Assembly (NCBI RefSeq): GCF_032854445.1
Contig: NC_088305.1
Coordinates: 5,087,606 to 5,151,605 of the forward strand
Source: Liolophura sinensis
Lineage: Eukaryota; Mollusca; Polyplacophora; Chitonida; Chitonidae
DNA length: 64,000 nt
Reading direction: 5' to 3'
Both the position numbers and the translations under genes were made by a program. Below the pieces are notes generated by a model. The model was not told the DNA's origin. It searched no databases and saw nothing but the letters and a program-made list of their open reading frames with translations. Each line of letters begins with the position of its first letter. The stretch's first letter is position 1. This document shows positions 48,501 to 52,380 of this stretch, in pieces.

Positions 48501-49428
48501 AAATTCTGTGGAATGTTGTAACACAAAACACAAGACTGCATGTGAGTTCAGACAAATTCTGTGGAATGTTGTAACACAAAACACAAGACTGCAGGAGCTC
48601 AGACAAATTCTGTGGAATGTTGTAACACAAAACACAAGACTGCATGTGAGTTCAGACAAATTCTGTGGAATGTTGTAACACAAAACACAAGACTGCAGGA
48701 GCTCAGACAAATTCTGTGGAATGTTGTAACACAAAACACAAGACTGCATGTGAGTTCAGACAAATTTTGTGGCATTTTTTAACACAAAACACAAGACTTC
48801 ATGTGAGTTCATACAAATTTTGTGGCACTTTGTAACACATACATGTAACACAAGACTCACTACGGGTGAGCTCAAACAGATTCTGTGGTACATGTACTTT
48901 GTAACATGAAACCATAACATACTGAAGGTGAGCTCAAATTCTGTTGCACTTTGTATCACAAAACACAAAACTGCTTGTTATCTCAGACAGACTATTGTGT
49001 GACATTTTGCTGCATAAATGCAAGGCCACATTATAGGTGAGTTCAAATTTTGTGGTACTTTGTAACACAAAACACAACATTTCGTCAAAGTTTCACAGAG
49101 ATCACCACAATAATAGTTAATAGTTATATATAATATAATATATTATAATATATAAATTTAATAATTAAAGATATCTGCAAAATCTTGCAAATTCATCTAA
49201 ATTATAATCTGATTTTTTAAATTTTCTAAAAATTGGAATATGTGCTTAATATTGGCCTTTTGGCATAATTGTTCTTGTTTTTTTTTTTGTTACCAGGTGT
49301 CAAAGTTACTGGAAATTCTGTCCAGTAGTCACAGGTTTAGAGCTGTGGCAGATGTGGTCGTAGGAGTGGAGGCCAAGAAGCAAGAAAGCCTTGGACAGAA
49401 AACTTCACAGGCCTGTAGTATCCAGTAA
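12464..49428 (+). CDS. KIF28: Kinesin-3 family motor KIF28 / KLP-6-like, 27 exons, complete
   Basis: The gene encodes a plus-end microtubule motor ATPase of 991 aa, cytoplasmic or ciliary. C. elegans KLP-6 acts in cilia, and human KIF28P is annotated as a pseudogene. The exon coordinates listed separately join in frame throughout. The motor domain (about residues 1-365) begins [10 protein letters not shown], with P-loop GQTGSGKS (106-113), switch I NATSSRAH (223-230) and switch II DLAGSE (259-264). The neck reads LSTLRFADRAKAI and [16 protein letters not shown], followed by a Glu/Lys coiled coil (exons 12-13) and an FHA-like domain (exons 13-16, [14 protein letters not shown]). A KIF28-type tail with a C2-like segment (exons 21-23) and a C-terminal coiled coil follow. 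[19 protein letters not shown] and [16 protein letters not shown] point to KIF28 rather than KIF1. An in-frame ATG at 12431 would add 11 residues. Intron 1 is U12 type. Introns 10, 19, 25 and 26 start with donor-copying arrays. Confidence 0.93.
12506..14565 (+). other. KIF28: U12-type AT-AC intron (KIF28 intron 1)
   Basis: The donor ATATCCTTT at 12506-12514 is a perfect match to the U12 AT-AC consensus. The intron ends TTTTTGTAC at 14565 with no usable AG. A branch-site-like CCTTGAC (14549-14555) has its A at 14554, 11 bases from the end, the short spacing typical of U12 introns. The junction is RPF-NSRE, which matches kinesin-3 proteins. Confidence 0.93.
12845..12992 (+). mobile_element. SINE family A 3' fragment (KIF28 intron 1)
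   Basis: It reads AACCTGCGGATGGTCATGAG, GCCATAATGCTGGCC and GTATAAGTGAAATATGCTTG, then an AATAAATAAATC tail. The head is lost. Confidence 0.75.
14566..14760 (+). CDS. KIF28: KIF28 exon 2
   Basis: 65 codons, phase 0/0, [17 protein letters not shown] to [13 protein letters not shown]. Includes [10 protein letters not shown], the kinesin-3 FDxSYWS motif. AC acceptor (U12); donor GTTTGT. Confidence 0.93.
15289..15421 (+). CDS. KIF28: KIF28 exon 3 (P-loop)
   Basis: Encodes [18 protein letters not shown] and then the nucleotide-binding loop [10 protein letters not shown]. Acceptor TTTCAG, donor GTAAGT; ends phase 1. Confidence 0.95.
15500..15678 (+). mobile_element. SINE family A, diverged (KIF28 intron 3)
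   Basis: Contains CTCTCACCAATG, GGTTCAAGTTTAGCC (B box), TGTACATGGGAAGGTCTGCC and TTGTATAAGTGAAATATTCT in family order. Part of the centre is deleted. Confidence 0.7.
16455..16800 (+). mobile_element. SINE family B (KIF28 intron 3)
   Basis: TTGGCCCGGTG, GTGACTGGGCAGGGTGTCAT, TTTGGCGGCATGGACTCGCC and GACTCCTCGTCGTCACATGA lie in family order. It ends AAACCCCAAGCATACATACA, 29 bases before exon 4, so it may supply part of that exon's upstream splicing context. Confidence 0.8.
16829..16911 (+). CDS. KIF28: KIF28 exon 4
   Basis: Encodes [20 protein letters not shown] and AGKDEEYQ. Acceptor TATCAG, donor GTGAGA; phase 1 to 0. A second donor-like CAGGTAAGG lies inside the exon at about 16889-16897. 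Confidence 0.93.
17005..17092 (+). mobile_element. SINE family A fragment (KIF28 intron 4)
   Basis: CTCTCCAGCTGTACGTGGGA joins by a deletion to the 3' block and a CAATCAAATAAAATA tail. Confidence 0.6.
17985..18185 (+). mobile_element. Possible third SINE-like repeat (KIF28 intron 4)
   Basis: A B-box-like GGTTCAAATCC at about 18016 and a 3' end GTGTGAAACACCAGAACAGT resemble a tRNA-derived element outside families A and B. Only one clear copy is visible, so this is tentative. Confidence 0.4.
18425..18595 (+). pseudogene. Coding-like 57-codon segment with splice-site borders in KIF28 intron 4
   Basis: It lies between ACGTAG and GTAGCC and is an open phase-0 segment with protein-like composition, for example [17 protein letters not shown] and [20 protein letters not shown] second donor GTGAGA sits at 18561. 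Its length is a multiple of three, and its phase equals that of the exon 4/5 junction. KIF28 homology runs straight from exon 4 to exon 5, so it is not a normal motor exon. I do not recognise the protein. It could be an alternative exon, a captured exon or a gene fragment. Confidence 0.4.
18712..19310. repeat. KIF28: 17-bp minisatellite with TACATGTA palindrome (KIF28 intron 4)
   Basis: The unit TACACTTGCCATACATG repeats about 35 times with variants (TGGCC, TGCATGTA). The 17-base length is not a multiple of three, yet both strands stay open in several frames, producing long artefactual ORFs. Confidence 0.95.
19657..19785 (+). mobile_element. SINE family A 3' fragment (KIF28 intron 4)
   Basis: Reads GTTTCCTCCCGCCATAATGC, CGTCGTATAAGTCTAAGTAT and TTGAGTACGGCATAAAAACA followed by a CAAAT-rich tail. 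Confidence 0.75.
20705..20844. mobile_element. MITE-like element, 140 bp, 18-bp inverted termini (KIF28 intron 4)
   Basis: GGGCTCAGTTTCACAAAG (20705-20722) and CTTTGTGAAACTGGGCCC (20827-20844) are reverse complements with one mismatch. The interior has no coding potential. A similar element lies at 49719-49855. Confidence 0.7.
21042..21156 (+). CDS. KIF28: KIF28 exon 5
   Basis: Encodes [18 protein letters not shown] and [14 protein letters not shown], the kinesin EIYNE-VRDLL and LxVRExP region. Acceptor TGTGTAG, donor GTAAGT; phase 0 to 1. Confidence 0.95.
21314..21360. repeat. TTTA microsatellite (KIF28 intron 5)
   Basis: Short TTATTTATTTATTTATTTAT run. Confidence 0.7.
21506..21555. repeat. 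AT dinucleotide microsatellite (KIF28 intron 5)
   Basis: An uninterrupted TA/AT run of about 48 bases. Confidence 0.95.
22264..22375 (+). CDS. KIF28: KIF28 exon 6 (switch I, first half)
   Basis: Encodes [19 protein letters not shown] and [11 protein letters not shown]. Ends in phase 2, splitting a Ser codon of the switch I motif. Acceptor TTACAG, donor GTACCG. Confidence 0.94.
22697..22804 (+). CDS. KIF28: KIF28 exon 7 (switch I end, switch II start)
   Basis: Completes [17 protein letters not shown] and runs to NLVDLAGS, with the last Ser split. Acceptor TTCCAG, donor GTAGGT. Confidence 0.95.
23098..23320. mobile_element. Diverged MITE-like repeat (KIF28 intron 7), relative of 25264-25649
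   Basis: Shares AAATCACT, AAATTGT, CTTGACAAC and GGGTAAG blocks in the same order with the element in intron 9. The right end is GATCGCTTCATGATCTTGG, like that element's terminus. The left end is poorly preserved. Confidence 0.5.
23365..23516 (+). mobile_element. SINE family A 3' fragment (KIF28 intron 7)
   Basis: Reads GTCAGCAACCTGCGGATAAT, CCCACAATAATGCTGGCC and TATAAGTGAGATATTCTTGA with an AAATAAATAAATAC tail. Confidence 0.8.
23966..24099 (+). CDS. KIF28: KIF28 exon 8 (switch II end)
   Basis: Completes [20 protein letters not shown], then [18 protein letters not shown] and GGKKKVI. Acceptor GTGCAG, donor GTATGT; ends phase 1. Confidence 0.95.
24277..24546 (-). mobile_element. SINE family A, full length, inverted (KIF28 intron 8)
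   Basis: Runs from the tail complement TTATTTATTTGTTTGACTG through the 3' block, B box (GAGTTCAAGTCC on minus) and head complement ending CCACAGAAGTCCCC. Confidence 0.85.
25160..25230 (+). CDS. KIF28: KIF28 exon 9
   Basis: Encodes [18 protein letters not shown] and NSKTIM, the kinesin microtubule-binding PYRxSxLTxLLxxxLGGNSKT segment. Acceptor TTTCAG, donor GTATGA; phase 1 to 0. Confidence 0.95.
25264..25649. mobile_element. MITE-like element with inverted ends (KIF28 intron 9)
   Basis: GATCATGAAACGATCTTG at 25265-25282 pairs with CAAGATCGTTTCAGATC at 25633-25649. A second, smaller element (25450-25578) lies inside it. Confidence 0.65.
25450..25578. mobile_element. Nested MITE-like element, 129 bp (KIF28 intron 9)
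   Basis: GTGCCCACTT (25450-25459) and AAGTGGGCAC (25569-25578) are perfect 10-bp inverted ends. It sits inside the larger element. Confidence 0.55.
26024..26084 (+). CDS. KIF28: KIF28 exon 10
   Basis: Encodes [20 protein letters not shown]. Acceptor CTCAG, donor GTGAGT; phase 0 to 1. The exon end CTGAGGTTTG and its donor are the seed of the tandem array that follows. Confidence 0.95.
26066..26505 (+). repeat. KIF28: Donor-anchored minisatellite, 42-bp unit (exon 10 / intron 10)
   Basis: Units repeat the sequence CTTGAGGTTTGGTGAGTACT, i.e. the end of exon 10 plus its GTGAGT donor plus intron start. The two clearest neighbours are 26236 and 26278, 42 bases apart. About 9-10 units follow, with several intact TTTG-GTGAGT decoy donors. 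Confidence 0.93.
27249..27416 (+). CDS. KIF28: KIF28 exon 11 (neck)
   Basis: Encodes [16 protein letters not shown] and [18 protein letters not shown], the end of the motor and neck helix. Acceptor AACAG, donor GTATGT; phase 1 to 1. Confidence 0.95.
27421..27560 (+). repeat. Dispersed repeat shared with 52225-52380
   Basis: AACTTTCAGTGCAATTTAT, then ACAAAACTACA and TTTCAGGGCTTCA occur in the same order and spacing in both places. The family is unrecognised. Confidence 0.65.
27600..28235. repeat. KIF28: 21-bp minisatellite, block 1 (KIF28 intron 11)
   Basis: Units of the type CAGGGCTGTCCTATAGAACTC repeat, more degenerate than block 2. 21 bases is seven codons, so frames stay open on both strands. 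Confidence 0.9.
28785..29640. repeat. KIF28: 21-bp minisatellite, block 2 (KIF28 intron 11)
   Basis: Highly regular CAGGGCTGTCCTATAGAACTT units, with a CCCCAAGTCTGTTCTATAGAA variant that alternates with it as a 42-bp higher-order form. Minus-strand frames read a seven-residue FYRTALK repeat with no sign of being a gene. Confidence 0.93.
29746..29861 (+). CDS. KIF28: KIF28 exon 12 (coiled coil)
   Basis: Encodes [20 protein letters not shown] and [16 protein letters not shown], a charged heptad-like helix. Acceptor TCACAG, donor GTAAGT; phase 1 to 0. Confidence 0.94.
29862..29995 (+). repeat. KIF28: Short tandem repeat starting at the exon 12 donor
   Basis: Three units of TTGGCCGTGGGCCACCAGCC type, about 54-60 bases apart, begin within six bases of the donor. 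Unlike the other donor arrays the unit does not copy the GT donor itself. Confidence 0.8.
30060..30200 (-). mobile_element. SINE family B fragment, inverted (KIF28 intron 12)
   Basis: TGAATGCCAAGCGAGGAAG, AAGGTCTTAAGTGTGACTCG and CAGGATTGACCCTGGATCTA are complements of the family B head and body. Confidence 0.6.
30857..31087 (+). mobile_element. SINE family A, near full length (KIF28 intron 12)
   Basis: Carries the head GCCTCTGTGGCCTTGTGGTT, B box GAGTTCAAGTCCAGC, and the 3' block ending TACGGCGTTAAATTAACTCC. It stops about 27 bases before exon 13. Confidence 0.8.
31115..31229 (+). CDS. KIF28: KIF28 exon 13
   Basis: Encodes [20 protein letters not shown] and [19 protein letters not shown], the linker into the FHA domain (L-NxDP motif of kinesin-3). 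Acceptor TTCAG, donor GTAAGG; ends phase 1. Confidence 0.95.
31328..31535 (+). repeat. Direct duplication of about 110 bp (KIF28 intron 13)
   Basis: Two copies start TTATTATAGAGTA (31337 and about 31459) and share GGTAACAACTG, CGCCTGAA and AGCCCAAACAAA blocks. Confidence 0.75.
31690..31770 (-). mobile_element. SINE family A 3' stub, inverted (KIF28 intron 13)
   Basis: A long T run followed by GATTAGTGTTTTACGCCGTA and CAAGAATATTTCACTTATAC: the family tail and 3' block only. Confidence 0.7.
32443..32506 (+). CDS. KIF28: KIF28 exon 14 (FHA, first strand)
   Basis: Encodes [20 protein letters not shown]. The usual FHA Gly-Arg pair reads Gly-Asn here. Acceptor ATCAG, donor GTAGTA; phase 1 to 2. 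Confidence 0.9.
32968..33200 (-). mobile_element. SINE-like repeat, inverted, family unassigned (KIF28 intron 14)
   Basis: GTTGGTGTTTTATGCC at the left resembles the family A 3' end, and GGGTTTGAACTCATGACCTT at the right is a B-box complement. The middle does not match family A closely. Confidence 0.5.
33222..33553 (-). mobile_element. SINE family B, inverted (KIF28 intron 14)
   Basis: TTGTACTTAACAAGTTTCCA through GGGCCCACCAGTCCTGTTTT to GCTCTGTCCATTAGGCTACT is the reverse complement of the whole family B element. Confidence 0.8.
33649..33777 (+). CDS. KIF28: KIF28 exon 15 (FHA core)
   Basis: Encodes [20 protein letters not shown] and [19 protein letters not shown], with the FHA His (NHATL) and VNG turn. 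Acceptor TTTAG, donor GTCTGT (weak); phase 2 to 2. Confidence 0.93.
34603..34775 (+). CDS. KIF28: KIF28 exon 16 (FHA end and linker)
   Basis: Encodes [20 protein letters not shown] (FHA FGxNHxYxFxxP motif) and [17 protein letters not shown]. Acceptor TTTCAG, donor GTACGT; phase 2 to 1. Confidence 0.95.
35296..35466 (-). mobile_element. SINE family A 5' part, inverted (KIF28 intron 16)
   Basis: GCTGGCAAACCTTCCCACGT and GATATTGGTGAGAGGCTCCT are complements of the centre and head. It ends GGCCATGGAGACCCC. Confidence 0.75.
35474..35502. repeat. Poly-C tract (KIF28 intron 16)
   Basis: Near-continuous C run (CCCCCATC then 17 or so C), a possible sequencing or assembly weak point. Confidence 0.8.
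35567..35715 (+). CDS. KIF28: KIF28 exon 17
   Basis: Encodes [20 protein letters not shown] and [16 protein letters not shown], a KIF28/KIF1-type post-FHA segment. Acceptor CACAG, donor GTAAGT; phase 1 to 0. Confidence 0.95.
36083..36275 (+). mobile_element. SINE family A 3' fragment with a second 3' stub (KIF28 intron 17)
   Basis: The first copy ends in an AAATAAATAAATAAATAA tail; then AATGCTGGCTGCTATTGTAT begins a second truncated copy ending ACACTAATCAAATAAA. Confidence 0.75.
36341..36478 (+). CDS. KIF28: KIF28 exon 18
   Basis: Encodes [20 protein letters not shown] and [18 protein letters not shown]. 46 codons, phase 0/0; acceptor GCCAG, donor GTAAGT. Confidence 0.95.
36600..37205. repeat. 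KIF28: 71-bp minisatellite, CTGT-rich (KIF28 intron 18)
   Basis: The unit contains TCAGTCATTCATCACATCTA and runs of CTGTTTGTCTGTCTGT. Clear starts lie at about 37021, 37092 and 37163. It runs to within about 40 bases of exon 19 and may supply its pyrimidine tract. Confidence 0.92.
37246..37381 (+). CDS. KIF28: KIF28 exon 19
   Basis: Encodes [20 protein letters not shown] and [19 protein letters not shown]. Acceptor TCACAG, donor GTGAGT; phase 0 to 1. Its 3' half is the source of the array downstream. Confidence 0.95.
37382..38720 (+). repeat. KIF28: Donor-anchored array of exon 19 partial copies (KIF28 intron 19)
   Basis: The first copy (about 37420-37495) repeats CCAGTCCCTGGCTTA, CTCATAGAACTGGA, AACCTGG and ATCTCTGACTACAAAG from exon 19, then the intron start TATAGCAGAGG. 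Later units (roughly 100-190 bases apart) keep GAGCTGGAAGATAACCTGG and TATCTCTGAC plus GGGAGACAACTCCTTTCTGA. They are pseudo-exon copies, most with degraded donors and early stops. Confidence 0.9.
38905..38987 (+). CDS. KIF28: KIF28 exon 20
   Basis: Encodes [20 protein letters not shown] and FVEDPKEL. Acceptor TTCCAG, donor GTATTG (weak); phase 1 to 0. Confidence 0.92.
39335..39446 (+). repeat. 19-bp tandem repeat (KIF28 intron 20)
   Basis: GATGTGATGACAACAATAA repeats about five times. Confidence 0.9.
39537..39608 (+). CDS. KIF28: KIF28 exon 21
   Basis: Encodes [20 protein letters not shown] and NISS, the start of a C2-like strand (LLKIxxAKGLP). 24 codons, phase 0/0; acceptor TTTCAG, donor GTGAGT. 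Confidence 0.95.
39722..39853 (+). mobile_element. SINE family A 3' fragment (KIF28 intron 21)
   Basis: GGCAGCAACCTGCAGATGGT, CCCACCATAATGCTGGCCGC, GTATAAGTGAAATATTCCTG and an AAATAAATAAATG tail. Confidence 0.85.
40329..40451 (+). CDS. KIF28: KIF28 exon 22 (C2-like)
   Basis: Encodes [20 protein letters not shown] and [14 protein letters not shown]. 41 codons, phase 0/0; acceptor TTGTAG, donor GTAAGA. Confidence 0.95.
41163..41330 (+). CDS. KIF28: KIF28 exon 23 (C2-like end and linker)
   Basis: Encodes [20 protein letters not shown] and [18 protein letters not shown]. 56 codons, phase 0/0; acceptor CTGCAG, donor GTAGGT. Confidence 0.95.
41711..42003 (+). repeat. 73-bp tandem repeat, four copies (KIF28 intron 23)
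   Basis: TATTCTTCATATCTTTCCAA recurs at 41711, 41784, 41857 and about 41930, nearly identical, so recently amplified. Confidence 0.95.
42289..42480 (-). mobile_element. SINE family A, diverged, inverted (KIF28 intron 23)
   Basis: GTGTTTTACGCTGTACTCAA, CATTATTGTGGGAGGAAAC and CATCCGCAGGCTGC, then GACCTTCCCACGTAG. Confidence 0.7.
42638..43085 (+). repeat. 37-bp minisatellite (KIF28 intron 23)
   Basis: GTGCTGAGGCCACACCAGTT plus AGAATTCTTGTTTTACT repeats about 12 times (e.g. 42681 and 42718). Confidence 0.95.
43438..43555 (+). mobile_element. SINE family B, internally deleted (KIF28 intron 23)
   Basis: Head-like AGGTCCAGGGTCAATCCTAG joins to TAAGACTTTAAAAGAGG and AAATTGTTAAGTACGATGTT, with the body missing. 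Confidence 0.6.
43711..43743 (+). CDS. KIF28: KIF28 exon 24 (33-nt exon)
   Basis: Encodes [11 protein letters not shown], 11 codons, phase 0/0. Acceptor TTTCAG, donor GTAAGG. Small and low-complexity, supported by frame and splice sites rather than by homology. Confidence 0.7.
44378..44712 (+). repeat. 25-bp minisatellite (KIF28 intron 24)
   Basis: GGAAGTTTCATCCATGATTA plus TACTT repeats about 13 times, with GATCATA alternating with GATTATA. Confidence 0.95.
44830..44943 (-). mobile_element. SINE family A 3' fragment, inverted (KIF28 intron 24)
   Basis: TTTATTTGATTGGAGTTTTA, GTCGTACTCACTTTCATATT and a CATTATGGCAGGAGGAAACC block. Confidence 0.7.
45205..45448 (+). mobile_element. SINE family A, near full length, just upstream of exon 25
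   Basis: GAGGCCTCCAGGGTGGAGG head variant, B box GAGGTCAAGTCCAG, and the 3' block CTTGAGTACGGCATAAAACA with an AAATAAATGAAATAAA tail. The tail ends about 24 bases before exon 25. Confidence 0.85.
45473..45538 (+). CDS. KIF28: KIF28 exon 25 (C-terminal coiled coil)
   Basis: Encodes [20 protein letters not shown] and KL, phase 0 to 0. Four AG dinucleotides crowd the acceptor (45463-45472). Only AG at 45471-45472 keeps frame with exon 24, and the frame is fixed by exon 26. Donor GTAAGA; the exon end AAACTG seeds the array that follows. Confidence 0.85.
45527..47376 (+). repeat. KIF28: Donor-anchored minisatellite, 27-bp unit (exon 25 / intron 25)
   Basis: The unit AAACTGGTAAGGTCTGTATG plus TCACACA copies the last six bases of exon 25 and its GTAAG donor. 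Roughly 65-70 units run for 1.85 kb, a large share still reading CTG-GTAAGG. The first spacing is 28 bases, later ones mostly 27 with occasional 26, so downstream donors are mostly out of frame with the real one. Long ORFs on both strands here are artefacts of the 27-base period. Confidence 0.97.
47379..47640 (+). mobile_element. SINE family A, full length, inserted into the 27-bp array
   Basis: GGGGCCTCTGTGGC head, TTCAAGTCCAGCTCATGCTG B box region, canonical 3' block and an A-rich tail. Array sequence ending AAAACTGGTA lies on the left and starts again with AAAACTGGTA on the right, a likely 10-bp target duplication. Confidence 0.9.
47842..47898 (+). CDS. KIF28: KIF28 exon 26
   Basis: Encodes [19 protein letters not shown], 19 codons, phase 0/0. 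Acceptor TTTCAG, donor GTGAGC. Its end ACTACACTACAG seeds the next array. Confidence 0.94.
47887..49080 (+). repeat. KIF28: Donor-anchored minisatellite, 55-bp unit (exon 26 / intron 26)
   Basis: CTACAGGTGAG, the exon 26 end plus donor, recurs at 47893, 47948, 48003, 48058 and 48113, exactly 55 bases apart, then on to about 48430. Beyond that, units carry CTGCAGGAGCTCAGAC or CTGCATGTGAGTTCAGAC variants and the array decays toward 49080. Confidence 0.97.
49297..49428 (+). CDS. KIF28: KIF28 exon 27 (terminal)
   Basis: Encodes [20 protein letters not shown] and ends KTSQACSIQ with TAA at 49426-49428. Acceptor ACCAG after a T-rich tract. 43 codons plus stop. Confidence 0.94.
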   Translation: MSKLLEILSSSHRFRAVADVVVGVEAKKQESLGQKTSQACSIQ

Positions 49429-49718
49429 CAGTGCATCACACAGAGGGGGTGGGGAGGGGTAGGCAGAGAGCCCCAAAGGTCTATGTTTTTAAACCGTGTT
49501 AGTAAGATAAATTTGTGATATCAACTGGTAACATTTGACACGTGGAGTGAAAATTGGACAATCTTATGTTATGGCCTTGCTCAATGTGATGAGTTGACTA
49601 CTACAAAATTACACCGAGTACACATGTCCTAACTTCATTTGACTAATCTAATTCAGCAGGTAAACTCAACAGTGGCATTCACTGTGAACGCTTAAGGAAA
49701 ATATTATGGTTATCAACC

Positions 49719-49855
49719 TGGCCCCACTTTCACAAAACTTCAGTTTTTTGTAACTTTTCTAGTGAATGACGTCACCTTGTGGCACTGTAATGTAGACATC
49801 TTTTCATGAAAAATGTTACAAGAAATATGACTTAAAGTTTTGTAAGAGTGGGCCA
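49719..49855. mobile_element. MITE-like element, 137 bp
   Basis: TGGCCCCACTTTCACAAAAC (49719 on) pairs with the end AAGTTTTGTAAGAGTGGGCC at 49835-49855, allowing one indel and two mismatches. The termini resemble those of 20705-20844. Confidence 0.65.
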
Positions 49856-52224
49856 GACTTTCTTTCTTTGACAGCTACTCAACAGGGCCTCGATCTACAA
49901 AGCTGTTACTACTGGCAACATTTGTCTTGAACTTCAGTTGCTATCATGCTTACAACTGACAACCACATCTTCAAATTATTTTTAATTTGTCATCAGTCAT
50001 GATAAAAATGCCTCAGAAATGTTAATTATTTTACTAGGGACAAATTTCTGAAGAAAAAAAATGTTAAAAAATGTAATGAAGGAGAAACATTGCTGACAGG
50101 AGAATACACATTACCATTACTGTCACTGTTCAGTCAGCCATTAGCCGGTGGATTATCATGTGTTAGAATCCTGTTACACAGTTGAGGTGTGGAAAGGTAC
50201 ATAAAACAAATCTGATTAGGTTGGCGTCTTGGGGCCAAGTGTTAAAAGTGTAGTAAAAACTAAACCAGACATTAGCCTTGATTAAACCTTTGTGTTAGTC
50301 TAGGCCTGATCCATTACTAATGGTACTTGGGTCCACACTTTTGTTACATACCAGGCTTAACTTTTGAACAACTCTATCCTGATCACAATTTCAATGTTAA
50401 CATCTTGAAGGAGCTGTGAAAAAATAAACACTGGTTTGTTTGTTCTAAAGTATGTATTAGATTAATTCTCTTGCAGATTTCAAATTAAAATTTGGGCAGG
50501 GAACTGAACTGCTCCTAATCCCCAATCACACCTATACTTCCAACCAATTAGTGACAACACGCAACAACATTTAACCCATCACCAGCATTTCGTGCGGCAG
50601 TCGGAATCTTGCAGTTTCATCAATAGCAATATGGTGTAGGTTGCTCAGCCATTTGTTACTGTGTAAATTGTGAAGAAATTCAGAAGAGCTCTAAGAGATA
50701 TAACTCTGATTGAAAAAGTTGGTTACAGAAATTGGCAGAGAGGACTATGGGAGTAGAAGTAGATTACAGATTACACAAGCGCATTTATTTTTCCTTACTG
50801 TTTATGTAGTAAATTTGTCAAGTTCAACCTCAAAAATATATTTTCCCTAACATTCGCGTGTTACAATGCCATAACACCACAAGCAGCTTGCACTTTTTTC
50901 TTCATCATATCAAAAAACCAACCTGGCATGATCACCATTTTTTTGAGCCATGGATGCTGAAAGTGAAGTCATAGCATTTGTTACCTTGGTAACCTTGAGA
51001 GGGGTGGGACGTAACACTGGCTAAATAAAGGACTGACATTGCAGAAATTAATAGCACAGCAACATGTCTGTGTGGCAGTAGTATCCAATCAGTGCTCCTT
51101 CACTCTTCAGTACGGAGGCAAATCTTGGACCCAGTTGCCTGAATTGCACCTGTAACCTCTAGAATGGCCAGGCGCACTAGGGGAGATAACTTAGGGTGAC
51201 CCTGGGAGCCATTTTTCTGCATTTATTTGTCATTATAAAATCAGTAGTGGAAAATTAATTACTTACACTGAAAAGCCAAATTCATATTGAGGTGAAATTG
51301 ATTTTTCAGATTAACTGCTCCCTTGTTATGGGTGTATTAGGTATTTTCAATGGAAAAAAAAAATCACTCATCAGATCAGAAAAGTTTTTTTTTTTGCAGA
51401 TTTGGAAAGGCTATGATGCGGTGCAAATGGTATTAGTACCTGGACTTGATGGTATTAGTGATCAGCTTCTTCTGAATTGAATATATTGCATAACTTCCAC
51501 ATACATGTAACTTGATTTGTGTGTATAAAAAAGGAAGTAGGGCATTCCATTCTATTTTATAAACATTTCTGAACATATATATTTTTTTTTTACATATAAA
51601 ATGCCTTGACTCATCTCATTGCATAACTATACAGGCATGGCATTATTATTCTAATCTAAAGAGTGTACAGTTGCCTAACCACTTTCGTTGAAATGACGAT
51701 AAAGTAAAGTAATGATAAACCATCCATCATGGCCAATCAACAAAGAGGACCATTCCTACCTCCATGTCAGAAAAGTTCTTTGGATCCCTTATTTATATGT
51801 GCTGTTTTAAATTTACAAATTTTGACGCCTTTTAATTTTGAATGCGTAAAGAAAAAAAAATTCAATACACTGTTATGTTGTGGAGTAAGTGTGAACACGT
51901 TGAAAAATTATTCACTGTTAGTTGACATTAATATGAAGTCCTGTTGCTTGTACCATAGTACATATATGTACAGCATATGGTGTATGTGCTTTATGAGTCA
52001 CAAACGGTTTTTTTTCTTTAAAAAGATAATTATCTTTTGCTGTTTTTGTGGGGTTGTCATTTTTCATGGTGACAGTATTGGTATCATTCAATTTTTTTAC
52101 AGTATCGGTTACTGCTGTAAGCAGGTGTACAGGGATGTGATTTTTCAATTATGCACAAATCCACTGTTTCATATTTGGAACATAAACAAAGCCACATGGT
52201 GTTGCGTGACATTGGCATAGCCAA

Positions 52225-52380
52225 ATTCTGCCTCCCCAAATTACTCAACCTTTTCTCACATAAAAGAGAAACTTTCAGTGCAATTTATAGACATTTAAAG
52301 TTGATTTTGGAAAACAAAACTACAACAGTTAGATTGGCCAATTTCAGGGCTTCAAAAAAAGTGTATTTTTATCAGTCTGC
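52225..52380 (+). repeat. Dispersed repeat shared with 27421-27560
   Basis: AACTTTCAGTGCAATTTATA, AAAACAAAACTACAA and TTTCAGGGCTTCA match the copy in KIF28 intron 11 in the same order. Confidence 0.65.

Noticed and set aside
51729-52220. 163-codon ORF downstream of KIF28
   Set aside because: Cys/Phe/Tyr-rich text typical of AT-rich non-coding DNA, no homology recognised, no splice or start evidence.
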